Shown piece by piece: positions 16,557 through 25,324 of a stretch of DNA of 64,000 bases; positions within the stretch are counted from its first letter, which is position 1; every line of letters begins with the position of its first letter. The position numbers and the translations under genes were made by a program. A model generated the notes under the pieces. That model was not told the origin of the DNA and did no database searches. It worked only from the letters and a program-made list of their open reading frames with translations. The DNA is taken from contig AP021856.1 of the NCBI GenBank assembly GCA_017347445.1, positions 3,542,613 to 3,606,612 of the forward strand, given 5' to 3'. This DNA comes from Candidatus Brocadia pituitae (GTDB taxonomy: Bacteria > Planctomycetota > Brocadiia > Brocadiales > Brocadiaceae).

Positions 16557-16604
16557 TTTTTCAAAAGATTAAATTGTTACGAGAGAAGACATTTTCTGAA
16601 AAAT

Positions 16605-16653
16605 AAAAAAGCAGTAAGATAAATGTGGTACCCATTCATCATTACTGCTTTTT
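16605..16653. terminator. bidirectional terminator
   Basis: AAAAAGCAGTAA and TTACTGCTTTTT form a stem with A and T runs on either side, placed between the ends of the convergent genes ending at 16344 and 16679. It can serve both strands. Confidence 0.8.
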
Positions 16654-16678
16654 AAAACTTCTAAGAAAGACCTGCTGT

Positions 16679-17401
16679 TTATTGTAAAGGATTTTTTATT
16701 AACTTTGTACGGAAGGCATTTGCAGTTTTTCCAATGCGGTATTCACCATCCACAGCTATAATAACTTCCTTAACCATGCTATTCGATGACACGTTTTCTT
16801 GTTCACCATCACTCAATATGGCGTAGTACGATAAAGACCAGTCTTTTATATCTTTATCGGGATCGACGAACAAAGACCCGATTTTATTCGCAAGCTCGTT
16901 AACCTTTCCCGTAACAAAGATAAGGCGAATGTTGTTAAAATTAATCAACTTTTCTTGAAATACCTTGGGTGCCTGGTAAGCATGTTTAAACTCGGGAATA
17001 AAATCAGTAACTTTTCCTAAAGGAACAGGGCTGTTAAGAAATTTTATGGTGCATTCCTTTACACGGTAGGTCTTTTTTCCTTCGGACATGTCCTCGCCGT
17101 AGTAAAACCGGTACTCAACGTCACTGCCATTTTTCTTAAGATAATAAAAGTCGTGAATTACAACGTCATACAAAAACGTTGCCCTAAGGCTATTTTCGTC
17201 TTCTGGTATAACGATCATATACCGCCGAAAAGGTTCCTCTTCGCAATACAAATAGGTTGGTTTTCCAAACTTTTCATTAATTTCTGCCTTTGTTGACCAT
17301 AGGATACCATCATCAAGGCCTTCACTTGCATGAAGATTATTTGCCTGAAAAAGACATGCACTAAATAAACCAAAAAGAACAAACTTCAATTTCCTCTTCA
17401 T
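16679..17401 (-). CDS. exported protein of unknown function
   Basis: 240 aa from ATG 17401. The N-terminus (MKRKLKFVLFGLFSACLFQANNLHASEG) is a classic signal peptide with cleavage after HAS. A longer frame extending to 17542 would bury this signal and is rejected. The mature protein has a WSTKAEINEKFGKP segment typical of small periplasmic SmpA/OmlA-like repeats, but no family can be assigned. It is followed by the bidirectional terminator. Confidence 0.75.
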   Translation of the reverse strand: MKRKLKFVLFGLFSACLFQANNLHASEGLDDGILWSTKAEINEKFGKPTYLYCEEEPFRRYMIVIPEDENSLRATFLYDVVIHDFYYLKKNGSDVEYRFYYGEDMSEGKKTYRVKECTIKFLNSPVPLGKVTDFIPEFKHAYQAPKVFQEKLINFNNIRLIFVTGKVNELANKIGSLFVDPDKDIKDWSLSYYAILSDGEQENVSSNSMVKEVIIAVDGEYRIGKTANAFRTKLIKNPLQ

Positions 17402-17706
17402 AAAATTCTCGTCCTTCCCAAATTTCTTGTCTAATACTTGCCAGAATGTGCCCATACTATCTACAAGACAGCAATAAAACAAAAACGAAAGTATATAGAC
17501 AGGTACAATGTTTGTCAATGAAATAAATTCGGGGTTTTTCACTAAAATGCGTCAAATCAAAAAAAACGTATCGGGGTAGGATAAAAAGCACTGTTTTTAA
17601 GTGTTTGACAAATATGCCTATAATTTGTTAAAGATAGGAATAGTGTTTTTTCAAAATACAATACAATAAACCCCTGATAAACATTAATAAAAGGAATAGA
17701 GAAATC

Positions 17707-18432
17707 ATGGTGAGAAAAATTGGTGTTTCTGTAGCGGTTCTTTTTTTCGCTTTAAAGACCTTATACGCCTTTGAAAGTGGTACCCTTCGAGGAAGGGTTA
17801 TTGATGGTTTTGGCAAACCCATTCCATTGGCAAATATTGAGGCCTTATCCGATGGGTCAAAATCAAAAACTACTTCCGACCAAACAGGGGCATTTTCCGT
17901 TAATTATAATGCGGGTAATATTAGACTTACCTTTGCTAAGGAAGGGTATGTTCCCGCGTATATACCATTTTCCCTTGATGAAAAAACAGATTTTTCCATA
18001 GATGATATTACTTTGTGGAGGATACCTCCTCATGGTGGGCTTTTTTTTGTGGGTGAAAGTGATTATACAAAAATTGAGAAGGCTGAATATTATTTTGAAA
18101 GCAGCAGTAAAGAAAGACGCTTTTACGTAAAAGGTACACCTACGGTGTTTAAAGGCCAAGCCTTGCGGATCATCGATTTTCAGGTAGATAACCCTCTTGT
18201 AATAGGAAAGACGCTGTATCAGGTGGATTCAAAAGATTCGGTGGGAAGTATACTCTTTTACCCCTCACAAAAATATGTACTCAACAAAGAGGAGGATTCC
18301 TACACAAAGATTGCCGACAATATGGGCATGAGGAAGGTGAGTTTGCCGCCGGGACGTTATTTTTATTGCATCGGGGAGATTACCATACGATCAAAAGTTG
18401 GGAGCGGGTTCTTTTTTGAAATAAAACAATAA
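17707..18432 (+). CDS. exported protein with carboxypeptidase-regulatory-like domain
   Basis: 241 aa. A signal peptide (MVRKIGVSVAVLFFALKTLYAF) precedes a CarboxypepD_reg-like beta domain: GTLRGRVIDGFGKPIPLANI, TTSDQTGAFSV and RLTFAKEGYVP. The C-terminal part (about 110-241) is unassigned. Such domains usually act as small beta-sandwich modules on surface or periplasmic proteins. It is convergent with ftsH. Confidence 0.8.
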   Translation: MVRKIGVSVAVLFFALKTLYAFESGTLRGRVIDGFGKPIPLANIEALSDGSKSKTTSDQTGAFSVNYNAGNIRLTFAKEGYVPAYIPFSLDEKTDFSIDDITLWRIPPHGGLFFVGESDYTKIEKAEYYFESSSKERRFYVKGTPTVFKGQALRIIDFQVDNPLVIGKTLYQVDSKDSVGSILFYPSQKYVLNKEEDSYTKIADNMGMRKVSLPPGRYFYCIGEITIRSKVGSGFFFEIKQ

Positions 18433-18480
18433 CGCTGTAACCAAAAAAGTTTAAACACGAAGGGTCTTTTCGTGCCAATA

Positions 18481-20316
18481 CTATGGAGAGGAGGGTTGTT
18501 TCTGGGTTATGAACTTTCCGGAAATGATTTTTCTCAGCTCTTCCCCTTCAACGACCTCCTTTTCCAGGAGAAGTTTTGCGAGGATTTCTAAACGGTCTCT
18601 GTTTTCCGTGAGGAGCCCTTTTACTCTTGTGTGCGTGTCAAATATAATCTTCTTGACCTCATTGTCGATGTCCTTTGAGACATCTTCACTCAACTCACGG
18701 TTTGTGCGATATCCAAGATCCAGGAATTGAGGTCTCCTGCCATTTTGAAAGGTCATGGGACCAAGTTTTTCGCTCATGCCGTACTCCCGAACCATGCTCA
18801 TGGCGATGTCCGTCGCCCGTTCCAAATCATTTTGGGCTCCCGTAGAGATTTCATGAAAGGTAATTTCTTCTGCTACGCGGCCACCCAGAAGCACGGCAAG
18901 GCGATCTAATAATTCTGATCGCGTTAATAAATAACGATCTTCAGTAGGTAATTGCAAGGTATATCCGAGGGCAGAAATCCCGCGTGGAATAATCGAAATT
19001 CTGTGGACTTTATCGGCGCCCGGAACTGATTCCGCTACCAGGGCGTGACCAGACTCATGATAGGCAATGATCTCCTGCTCCTTCCTGCTCATAACCTTTT
19101 TTTTCTTTTCGAGTCCGGCAATTACTCGATTAATAGCCTCTTCAAAACTCTCCATTCCTACGGCGTCTTTACCCACGCGTGCGGCAAGCAGCGCAGCTTC
19201 ATTGACGACATTGGCCAGGTCTGCGCCGACAAACCCGGGTGTGCGGGCGGCAATAATCTTTATGTCAACGGCTTTTCCCAATTTTACATTTTTGCAGTGT
19301 ACCTTGAGTATCTCTTCACGACCCTTGATATCCGGTCTATCGACCAGAATATGCCGGTCAAACCTGCCGGGTCTTAGTAATGCCGGATCCAATATTTCTG
19401 GCCTGTTCGTAGCCGCCATGAGGATAACTCCTTTTCTCGTGTCAAATCCATCCATTTCAACGAGAAGCTGATTCAGGGTGTGTTCGCGTTCTTCATGGCC
19501 TCCCGATACCGGCGACGCTGCCCTTACCTTCCCCAGGGCGTCCATTTCATCGATAAAAATAATGCAAGGCGCCTTTTCCTGCGCCTGGGCGAATAAATCC
19601 CTTACCCGGGCGGCGCCTACTCCCACAAACATTTCAACAAACCCCGACCCGCTAATGGAAAAAAACGGCACCTTTGCCTCCCCTGCGACCGCCTTGGCAA
19701 GCAAGGTCTTCCCCGTACCCGTGGGTCCAACCAGCAATACTCCCTTGGGAATCTTTCCGCCCAATCGCTGGTATTTTTGTGGGTTTTGCAAATAATCGAT
19801 GACCTCTTTCAATTCTTCCTTGGCTTCATCAACACCAGCCACATCATTAAAGGTGACGCCGGTATCTTTGTCTATATAAAGGTTGGCCCGGCTCTTGCCG
19901 ATGGACATAAGTCCTGTCCCTGGCGCAACGCGCCTCATACGCGTCATCATAATTAAAAAGATAATCATAGGGATGAACCAGAGTAAAAACAGGCTCTGAC
20001 CCCATCCGCCATTGGTTGTTGCAGAAAATTTTATCTTATGCGCTATTAATTCCTTGATCAGTTCCGGGTCGTCGACCTTTACCGTTGTAATACTTTTCTT
20101 TACCTTCTGTCCTTCTTCCGGTTTCAAAATGCCTCTGATCGTCGTGGGGCCTATAATCACTTCTTCCAGACTGTTCTGTTGGATGAGCCCCTTAAAATCG
20201 CTGTAAGGAATTTTTTCCGTCGCAGAGAATACAGCAAAGGCATTACGGTGTATTATGAGAACCGTCAGGAATACTAGGAACAAGAGAGGGATGTGTGAGA
20301 TGTGTCGTTTTGTCAT
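18481..20316 (-). CDS. ftsH: ATP-dependent zinc metalloprotease FtsH
   Basis: 611 aa from ATG 20316; a TTG six codons upstream is possible, but GAGAGAAATT before the ATG fits better. Two N-terminal membrane segments flank a periplasmic domain. The AAA+ module has Walker A GPTGTGKT, Walker [12 protein letters not shown] and the second region of homology with [20 protein letters not shown]. The peptidase site is [12 protein letters not shown] with a downstream Asp ligand in [10 protein letters not shown]. It degrades unstable or misassembled membrane and cytosolic proteins at the inner membrane. The pore-loop [10 protein letters not shown] is present. Confidence 0.96.
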   Translation of the reverse strand: MTKRHISHIPLLFLVFLTVLIIHRNAFAVFSATEKIPYSDFKGLIQQNSLEEVIIGPTTIRGILKPEEGQKVKKSITTVKVDDPELIKELIAHKIKFSATTNGGWGQSLFLLWFIPMIIFLIMMTRMRRVAPGTGLMSIGKSRANLYIDKDTGVTFNDVAGVDEAKEELKEVIDYLQNPQKYQRLGGKIPKGVLLVGPTGTGKTLLAKAVAGEAKVPFFSISGSGFVEMFVGVGAARVRDLFAQAQEKAPCIIFIDEMDALGKVRAASPVSGGHEEREHTLNQLLVEMDGFDTRKGVILMAATNRPEILDPALLRPGRFDRHILVDRPDIKGREEILKVHCKNVKLGKAVDIKIIAARTPGFVGADLANVVNEAALLAARVGKDAVGMESFEEAINRVIAGLEKKKKVMSRKEQEIIAYHESGHALVAESVPGADKVHRISIIPRGISALGYTLQLPTEDRYLLTRSELLDRLAVLLGGRVAEEITFHEISTGAQNDLERATDIAMSMVREYGMSEKLGPMTFQNGRRPQFLDLGYRTNRELSEDVSKDIDNEVKKIIFDTHTRVKGLLTENRDRLEILAKLLLEKEVVEGEELRKIISGKFITQKQPSSP

Positions 20317-20637
20317 TTTGCCAATTTCTCTCAATCACGCTACTTTGAAAATAAAACGTCGCACGTCAAACAGTTATCATATTTGAGTAAGTATATCAAA
20401 GGATACATGCCATTGGCAACGCATAATTTATTCGTTTGCAGGTAAAGTTGGAATTCTATTTGTCATTTCGTATTTTAAATTTTATCAGTATAATGATGAA
20501 CAAGCTGCAATGTTTTTATCAATGAACCGGGTTTGTGGTTAAGATTGGCTAAAAGAGAAAGAAAGGTTTTTGAAAGTCAAAAAGGGGGTTTTCGTTTGAG
20601 ACCTGAAGGGCATATCGTACGGGAAAGATTATAAGGT

Positions 20638-21543
20638 ATGTTTGAGCCAAAGTATATCAGTTTGTACAGAACCGGCGAGCTTGGTGAAAGAATTGAAAAG
20701 GCGCAAGGACTATTGCGTGAATGCAATATATGTCCGCGGCGATGCAGGGTCAACCGGCTTGAAAATAAATTAGGGGTGTGCAAGGTTGGCAAATTACCGA
20801 AGGTTGCCAGTTATAATCCGCACTTTGGTGAAGAATCACCGTTGGTAGGTACTCATGGTTCCGGAACGATCTTTATAACCTCGTGCAATTTAGGCTGCGT
20901 ATTCTGTCAAAATTATGATATCAGCCATCTGGGAAAAGGGTATGAGGTCTCTTTTAAACGGTTTGCAGAGATGATGATCGAATTACAAGACCTGGGCTGC
21001 CATAACATCAATTTCGTTACGCCAACCCACGTTGTACCACACATACTCGAAGCGCTTTCTATTGCCATCAGGGAAGGTTTATCCATTCCGTTAGTTTATA
21101 ATACCGGCGGCTACGACCTCGTGGAAACCCTGCAATTATTAGAAGGGATTTTTGATATTTATATGCCAGATTTTAAATTTTTTGATAGTGACGTTGCCGC
21201 CAAATGGTGCAAGACCGGGGATTATCCTCATGTGGCAATGAAAGCCATCAGAGAGATGCACCGGCAGGTAGGAGACCTGGTGGTAAACGACCGTGGCATT
21301 GCGGAACGGGGGCTTATTGTCCGGCATCTTGTCATGCCGCACGGATTGGCGGGCACCCGCAAGGTTATGCAATTTCTTGCCAAAGATATTTCTTCCAATA
21401 CCTATGTAAATATTATGGATCAATATCATCCCTGTGGTCTTGCTCATAAATATGCAGAGATCAATCGGCGTATTCGTGATAAGGAATTTGAGGAAGCCCT
21501 TCAAATAGCACATGAAGAAGGTATCTCCAGGTTGGCAGATTAG
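20638..21543 (+). CDS. radical SAM protein, PflA/AmrS-like
   Basis: 301 aa. The radical SAM cluster motif is CNLGCVFCQN (CxxxCxxC). An N-terminal CNICPRRCRVNR...GVCKVG segment provides extra cysteines, as in the family annotated as pyruvate formate-lyase activating-like or AmmeMemoRadiSam-related proteins. The MDQYHPCGLAH region near the C-terminus is typical of this family. The true substrate is unknown; there is no glycyl radical enzyme next to it. It is divergent from ftsH. Confidence 0.88.
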   Translation: MFEPKYISLYRTGELGERIEKAQGLLRECNICPRRCRVNRLENKLGVCKVGKLPKVASYNPHFGEESPLVGTHGSGTIFITSCNLGCVFCQNYDISHLGKGYEVSFKRFAEMMIELQDLGCHNINFVTPTHVVPHILEALSIAIREGLSIPLVYNTGGYDLVETLQLLEGIFDIYMPDFKFFDSDVAAKWCKTGDYPHVAMKAIREMHRQVGDLVVNDRGIAERGLIVRHLVMPHGLAGTRKVMQFLAKDISSNTYVNIMDQYHPCGLAHKYAEINRRIRDKEFEEALQIAHEEGISRLAD

Positions 21544-21619
21544 GCAATTTAACATGGTTTTTATATTTTTTATTTGACAAAAATATCAAAAATGCTACAA
21601 ATGCGCTGATTTTCACAAT

Positions 21620-21866
21620 AAAAACATACGATAAAAGCAAACCCTGAGTGATCAGGGGACGCAAAGCAAAGGGTCTTTACAAACCACCACAAAGACGCTA
21701 AGGTCGCAAAGAAATTCAAGAAGTTTGGACTTAAGAGAATGGGAAATTATGATGCTCGTCTTCTTACTTTTTCTCATTCTTAAGTTCTTTCTCTGCGTTT
21801 TTTGCGTACTCTGCGGTGAATTATCACTGCAAAAGCAGTAAAATAAAGATAGCCTTACTGCCGAAG
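21620..21866 (+). promoter_or_regulatory. GEMM-I riboswitch, copy 3, with A at position 20
   Basis: AAACATACGATAAAAGCAAA, the CCCTGAGTGATCAGGGG hairpin and GACGCAAAGC match copies 1 and 2, and the 3' part (GATAGCC...CTGCCGAAGATG) is intact. The base equivalent to Vc2 G20 is A (21636); copies 1 and 2 have G. In known GEMM-I RNAs A20 marks the Ib type that accepts 3',3'-cGAMP. The variable stem is lengthened by an inserted repeat (21684-21820). Downstream is a decayed Ig-like gene. Confidence 0.75.
21684..21820. repeat. palindromic repeat inserted in the riboswitch variable stem
   Basis: The left arm (CCACCACAAAGACGCTAAGG...GCAAAGAAATTCAAG) is an imperfect inverse of the right arm (CTTAAGTTCTTTCTCTGCGT...CTCTGCGGTGAA). 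This is the common 'ccacagagacgcagag' type dispersed repeat and accounts for the extra length of this GEMM copy. Confidence 0.65.
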
Positions 21867-21903
21867 ATGTTTAGTAACAATCTTTACAGTAAGGTTTTTT
21901 TGT
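21853..21903 (+). terminator. intrinsic terminator of riboswitch copy 3
   Basis: CCTTACTG (21853-21860) pairs with CAGTAAGG (21887-21894), followed by a run of seven Ts. As in copy 1, the left arm overlaps the aptamer. Confidence 0.75.
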
Positions 21904-21926
21904 TTTACGTGATAAAAATAATTTGA

Positions 21927-22295
21927 GCGCGGGGGTTTGTTCCCATTGGCGCTAAAACTAAATTTATTTGGATCCCCACAGATGAAGATATTGGAACTCA
22001 TTATGTCCAGATTAAGGACATTGATGCTGACGGACAGGTGCGTTATGATTACCTGCTCAACAAGTGACTGACTATCAGCCGGACGGACATAAAAGCATCC
22101 CCAAAAACTCTCACGCTCAAGACGAAAGAGAGTGATGATGTAACGGTGACGGTAACAGGCAGTAAAGGTCGCCCGAATGTAGACGAAACGGTAACTGCCA
22201 CGATTCTTAAGTCGGGTGCGAAGTATATATCGATCTCACCGCAAAATGCAGACACAGACACGAACGGTCAGACCGTATTTACCATTACGGCTTAA
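21927..22295 (+). pseudogene. decayed Ig-like repeat protein gene
   Basis: One frame runs from 21927 to TAA 22293-22295 with an internal TGA at 22065-22067 and no start codon. The second part (ASPKTLTLKTKESDDVTVTV ... TNGQTVFTITA) has the Thr/Val-rich beta pattern of Ig-like adhesin domains and ends where the sequence at the start of this window would continue. It lies directly behind riboswitch copy 3, as expected for a cyclic-dinucleotide-controlled adhesin, but is no longer functional. Confidence 0.65.
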
Positions 22296-22398
22296 AATCC
22301 AAAGTTAAAGTAGAGAACACAACAGTGCTTCTGTGCCTTTTAAAAGGTGGGTTCAAGTTGCAATGAGTGAACCCGCGAAGTACTATCGGAGATTTTTA

Positions 22399-22554
22399 AT
22401 GGATAAAAATAAATGGATAAGAACGGGAATAATAATCACCGTGGTTATATTCTCGATTCTCATTTCCAGTGCTATCTTGAAACACGCCACCATCCATCAG
22501 GTTTATTCCTATTATGTAGATTCTATCCATCGTCTTACCGGATTAAATGGTTGC
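22399..22554 (+). pseudogene. membrane protein gene, 5' part, interrupted by IS element
   Basis: ATG 22399 follows CGGAG. The 52 codons before the IS encode a transmembrane helix (IIITVVIFSILISSAIL) and a short extracytoplasmic stretch ending LTGLNGCY. The frame then enters the IS end and stops. The likely continuation is at 24153-25324. Confidence 0.65.
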
Positions 22555-22610
22555 TATCATAACATCGTGAACTGATTTTTAATGCTCAGAAATATCATAA
22601 CATCGTGAAC
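22555..22610. repeat. left IS end: two direct copies of the 18-bp terminal repeat
   Basis: TATCATAACATCGTGAAC occurs at 22555-22572 and again at 22593-22610, spaced by 20 bases. Confidence 0.9.
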
Positions 22611-22765
22611 ATAATCAGATAAAGGGCAGGCATGGTTAACGGAAGGAGTCCGTAGGACGACTGGAGTTAACCATGCCTGCCCGCCAAAAAAATTAAACAA
22701 TGTGTAACGAAAACAAACTCGTACTCTCTCTACAATAATCTGTTGTGTCCCCTGAGAAATAGGTT

Positions 22766-24055
22766 TTATAAGGTTTGTCGTTTCTTTTTGTCTTTCCGTA
22801 AGGAATCGATTATATGACCCTTTATGGGAAAAGAAAAAGTCTTGATCGTCTTACCCTCGTGTTTTACCACCAGTTTCTTGTGTTGCGTAAAAATGGTTGC
22901 AACAAGGTACTGCCCTTCAAGCTTCTTCCTGATAAAGTATTGATTACCGTTAATTTCAACTTTACCATGCGTGCCTACCTTCCTTATAAAGGAGATATTC
23001 CCTTTTGCAACGGGAATATCCAAACAACCCCGTGCATCCAGGTAAGGTTCGAGATTGAACCCTATGGGTATCTGTTTCAGAGACTCCCACAAAGAGTCTC
23101 TCAGTACTCCAGGAAACCGCGTACCATGGTCTTTTTGAGTAAGTCCTCGGTGCGGTTTTTTATACTGATAGTACCTCAGAAACCGCTCATTGACTTTCTT
23201 CAATCGTGCAAGGGAGAGACACCTATGTCTTCTCAGTACCCTTTCCTGCCAAAGATCGTTAAAACTCTCAACCGTGGCATTTCTTCCCGGCTCGCCTTGT
23301 GGAATAAATACCACGTGAATACCCAAAAGCAGATGAAGGCGAATAACCTGAGAAATACTGTACGGATATCTCCCACCTCCCGTGGCAGCCATTTCATTGT
23401 CCATCTGCGATGCCTCTGGGATTCCAAGGTTTCTCCATGCCTCAAGCAGATGTTTGCACAGAGAAATCGACTGTTTGTCGGTAAACTGACTCGCCCAGAC
23501 AGTACGTCCTGCAACATCAACCGTATGAAACGTATAAAACCGGATAACCTTGTCAGTACCCCTGAGATATCTTGGCCCCACAAGATCAGTCTGGTGGAGT
23601 TCTCCCATCTTTTCAGCTTTAAAGTAAGGGTAGGGGTGTTTTTTCCCCTTTTCCTTACGTCCTTGTTTATTGCCTGTTTTCCCATATCGAGAAAGTATTC
23701 GTGCAATAGTAGGTATCGATGGAATATCCCGTATCTTCTTCTGTTCGAGTTCCCAGTGGATAACTTCCGCTCCTATCCCAGAAAAAGCAGAACGGCGTGT
23801 CTTGTGAGTCTCCAGTTCTTCCCGAAGAGAAAGTATTTTCTTTATCAATCGCCCAGATATTTTTCTCCAAATTCGTCTCGGTGCACGACTGCGATCTTTG
23901 AGACCTTTATTCCCGTATTCTTTGTATCTTCTAAGCCATTTATGCAGCCATCCACGACTCCTTTGTACCAACTGAAGTATCTTATTGAATCCGTGCCCCT
24001 TTTTATACAACTGAATCGCTTGGTGCCGTTTCTCATATTCTCTATGATTCTCCAT
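22766..24055 (-). CDS. IS481-family-like DDE transposase
   Basis: 429 aa from ATG 24055, preceded by GGAGGAGGAG; a TTG five codons earlier overlaps the ribosome site. The N-terminal third is a helix-turn-helix region (IQLYKKGHGFNKILQLVQRS.GWLHKWLRRY). The catalytic core shows the rve-type acidic residues: HQTDLVG, ASQMDNEMA and ATVESFNDLWQERVL. The C-terminal part is a beta-rich Mu-C-like domain. The frame is intact, so the element may still be mobile. Confidence 0.88.
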   Translation of the reverse strand: MENHREYEKRHQAIQLYKKGHGFNKILQLVQRSRGWLHKWLRRYKEYGNKGLKDRSRAPRRIWRKISGRLIKKILSLREELETHKTRRSAFSGIGAEVIHWELEQKKIRDIPSIPTIARILSRYGKTGNKQGRKEKGKKHPYPYFKAEKMGELHQTDLVGPRYLRGTDKVIRFYTFHTVDVAGRTVWASQFTDKQSISLCKHLLEAWRNLGIPEASQMDNEMAATGGGRYPYSISQVIRLHLLLGIHVVFIPQGEPGRNATVESFNDLWQERVLRRHRCLSLARLKKVNERFLRYYQYKKPHRGLTQKDHGTRFPGVLRDSLWESLKQIPIGFNLEPYLDARGCLDIPVAKGNISFIRKVGTHGKVEINGNQYFIRKKLEGQYLVATIFTQHKKLVVKHEGKTIKTFSFPIKGHIIDSLRKDKKKRQTL

Positions 24056-24108
24056 CGTCTCCTCCTCCAAAAATGTTTTTGGAGAAAGTTTAGACGATCT
24101 TCTACAAA

Positions 24109-24152
24109 GTTCACGATGTTATGATATTTTTTAAGTTCACGATGTTATGATA
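24109..24152. repeat. right IS end: two direct copies of the 18-bp terminal repeat
   Basis: GTTCACGATGTTATGATA occurs at 24109-24126 and 24135-24152, spaced by 8 bases, as the inverse of the left-end copies. Confidence 0.9.
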
Positions 24153-25324
24153 TAAACCCATTAAATAAATACCTTACGAAAACCGCTGTACTATTATCGA
24201 TCATCCCTTTTATCCTCGGTTTAAAATGGTACTTCTTTTCTCCATTCAATAAAAAGCGCCGATATAGAGGGGCGGCCATTCTCATTGCAATTATGATTCT
24301 GTACAACCTCAGTCTTTATTACTTTACCAGGAGCTCGTATTTTGCCTTTTCCGAGGGCAAGGTTCTGAAATGGTACGCAGATACCCCGGAGGGGGTCAGA
24401 TTCTTTGATGCCCCTGGTTTTGACCCTAAATATGGGATGGAGTTGAAACAAGCAACACCTGAGTTAATAGCAAATTTAGAAAAGACAAAGAGGGGAATGC
24501 AATCCAAAAGACTGGCTTATGATTCAATAAATGAGATAGAGTTTTTTGATCCCATAACGGGTGAAAACAAGGTTTGGTACTTTATAGATCGATCTGGCAA
24601 CTACGAGCTTTTTGATAGCGCGGGAGTACATCCTGTTTATGGAGAAGTGTTAATTCCTATAACAAGGCAAGTGATTTCCCAAATAAAAACAAAACTCGAT
24701 GAAGATGCGAGAAAAAAGCAGGAAGAAGCCTTGAAGATCGAACAACAGCGCCAGGAAGATGCGAAAAGACAGGAAGAACAAAGGTTAGCACAAGAACATG
24801 AAGCCTTTCTCAATCGTTATCTCACGACACGTTCCTTCACCAATAATCCTGAATCTCTGGAGGTTTCAGTTCTTGTTATTGATGAAGATAATACCATAAG
24901 TCAGGATGTAACCCGGGAAATTGCCTTATCACTTAAGAGCGAGAGGCTTAATGTAACATCATCCCTTTTTACCAGTGCATTTGTTTCGGATGGAATATTT
25001 GAGAAGATTTTTGGGGGAGATGCAGATTATGTAAAAAAATTGGAATTATTGAAATATTGCGACCAGGGAATCTTTGGCAAAAAGGCGGTCGATTTTACTG
25101 AAAATCCTGAACTGCAAAATATGACAACAGCAAAAATTTCCATTGAAATCCATATCGTTTCTTCAGAAGCGGGGACGATTGAAGACAATTTCAGACTAAC
25201 AGAGACAGGTGCTGGATTCTCCAAAGCAACCGCAGAGGAGATGGCGATGGAAAGGATTCTTCAAGTAATGTCCCAAAAAATATTAGAAACTTTTCATAAG
25301 GAGGTAACTGCTCGTGAGAAATAA
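24153..25324 (+). pseudogene. membrane protein gene, 3' part, downstream of IS element
   Basis: The frame starting at the IS border encodes two further hydrophobic helices (AVLLSIIPFILGLKWYFF and GAAILIAIMILYNLSLYYF), then a soluble domain, a charged coiled-coil segment rich in QE/KR (about residues 190-225), and a C-terminal domain ending in TAREK. It seems to be the rest of the gene begun at 22399, although the two frames differ by one base if the IS is simply removed with a TA duplication. A shortened protein from ATG 24293 could still be made. It overlaps the next gene by 11 bp. Confidence 0.6.

Larger units (their letters stand above)
22555..24152 (-). mobile_element. IS481-type insertion sequence with doubled terminal repeats
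   Basis: About 1.6 kb bounded by perfect 18-bp inverted repeats TATCATAACATCGTGAAC (22555-22572) and its complement (24135-24152). A second copy of the same 18-mer lies just inside each end (22593-22610 and 24109-24126). One transposase gene on the minus strand fills the middle. No clear target-site duplication longer than TA is visible. It separates two halves of a membrane protein gene. Confidence 0.85.

Noticed and set aside
22065-22067. In-frame TGA in the Ig-like fragment as a possible selenocysteine codon
   Set aside because: The fragment has no start codon, another stop soon follows, and Ig-like domains have no redox site; decay is the simpler reading.
22814-24124. Long plus-strand frame opposite the IS481 transposase
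   Set aside because: It is the antisense shadow of the transposase; the minus-strand frame carries the DDE motifs.
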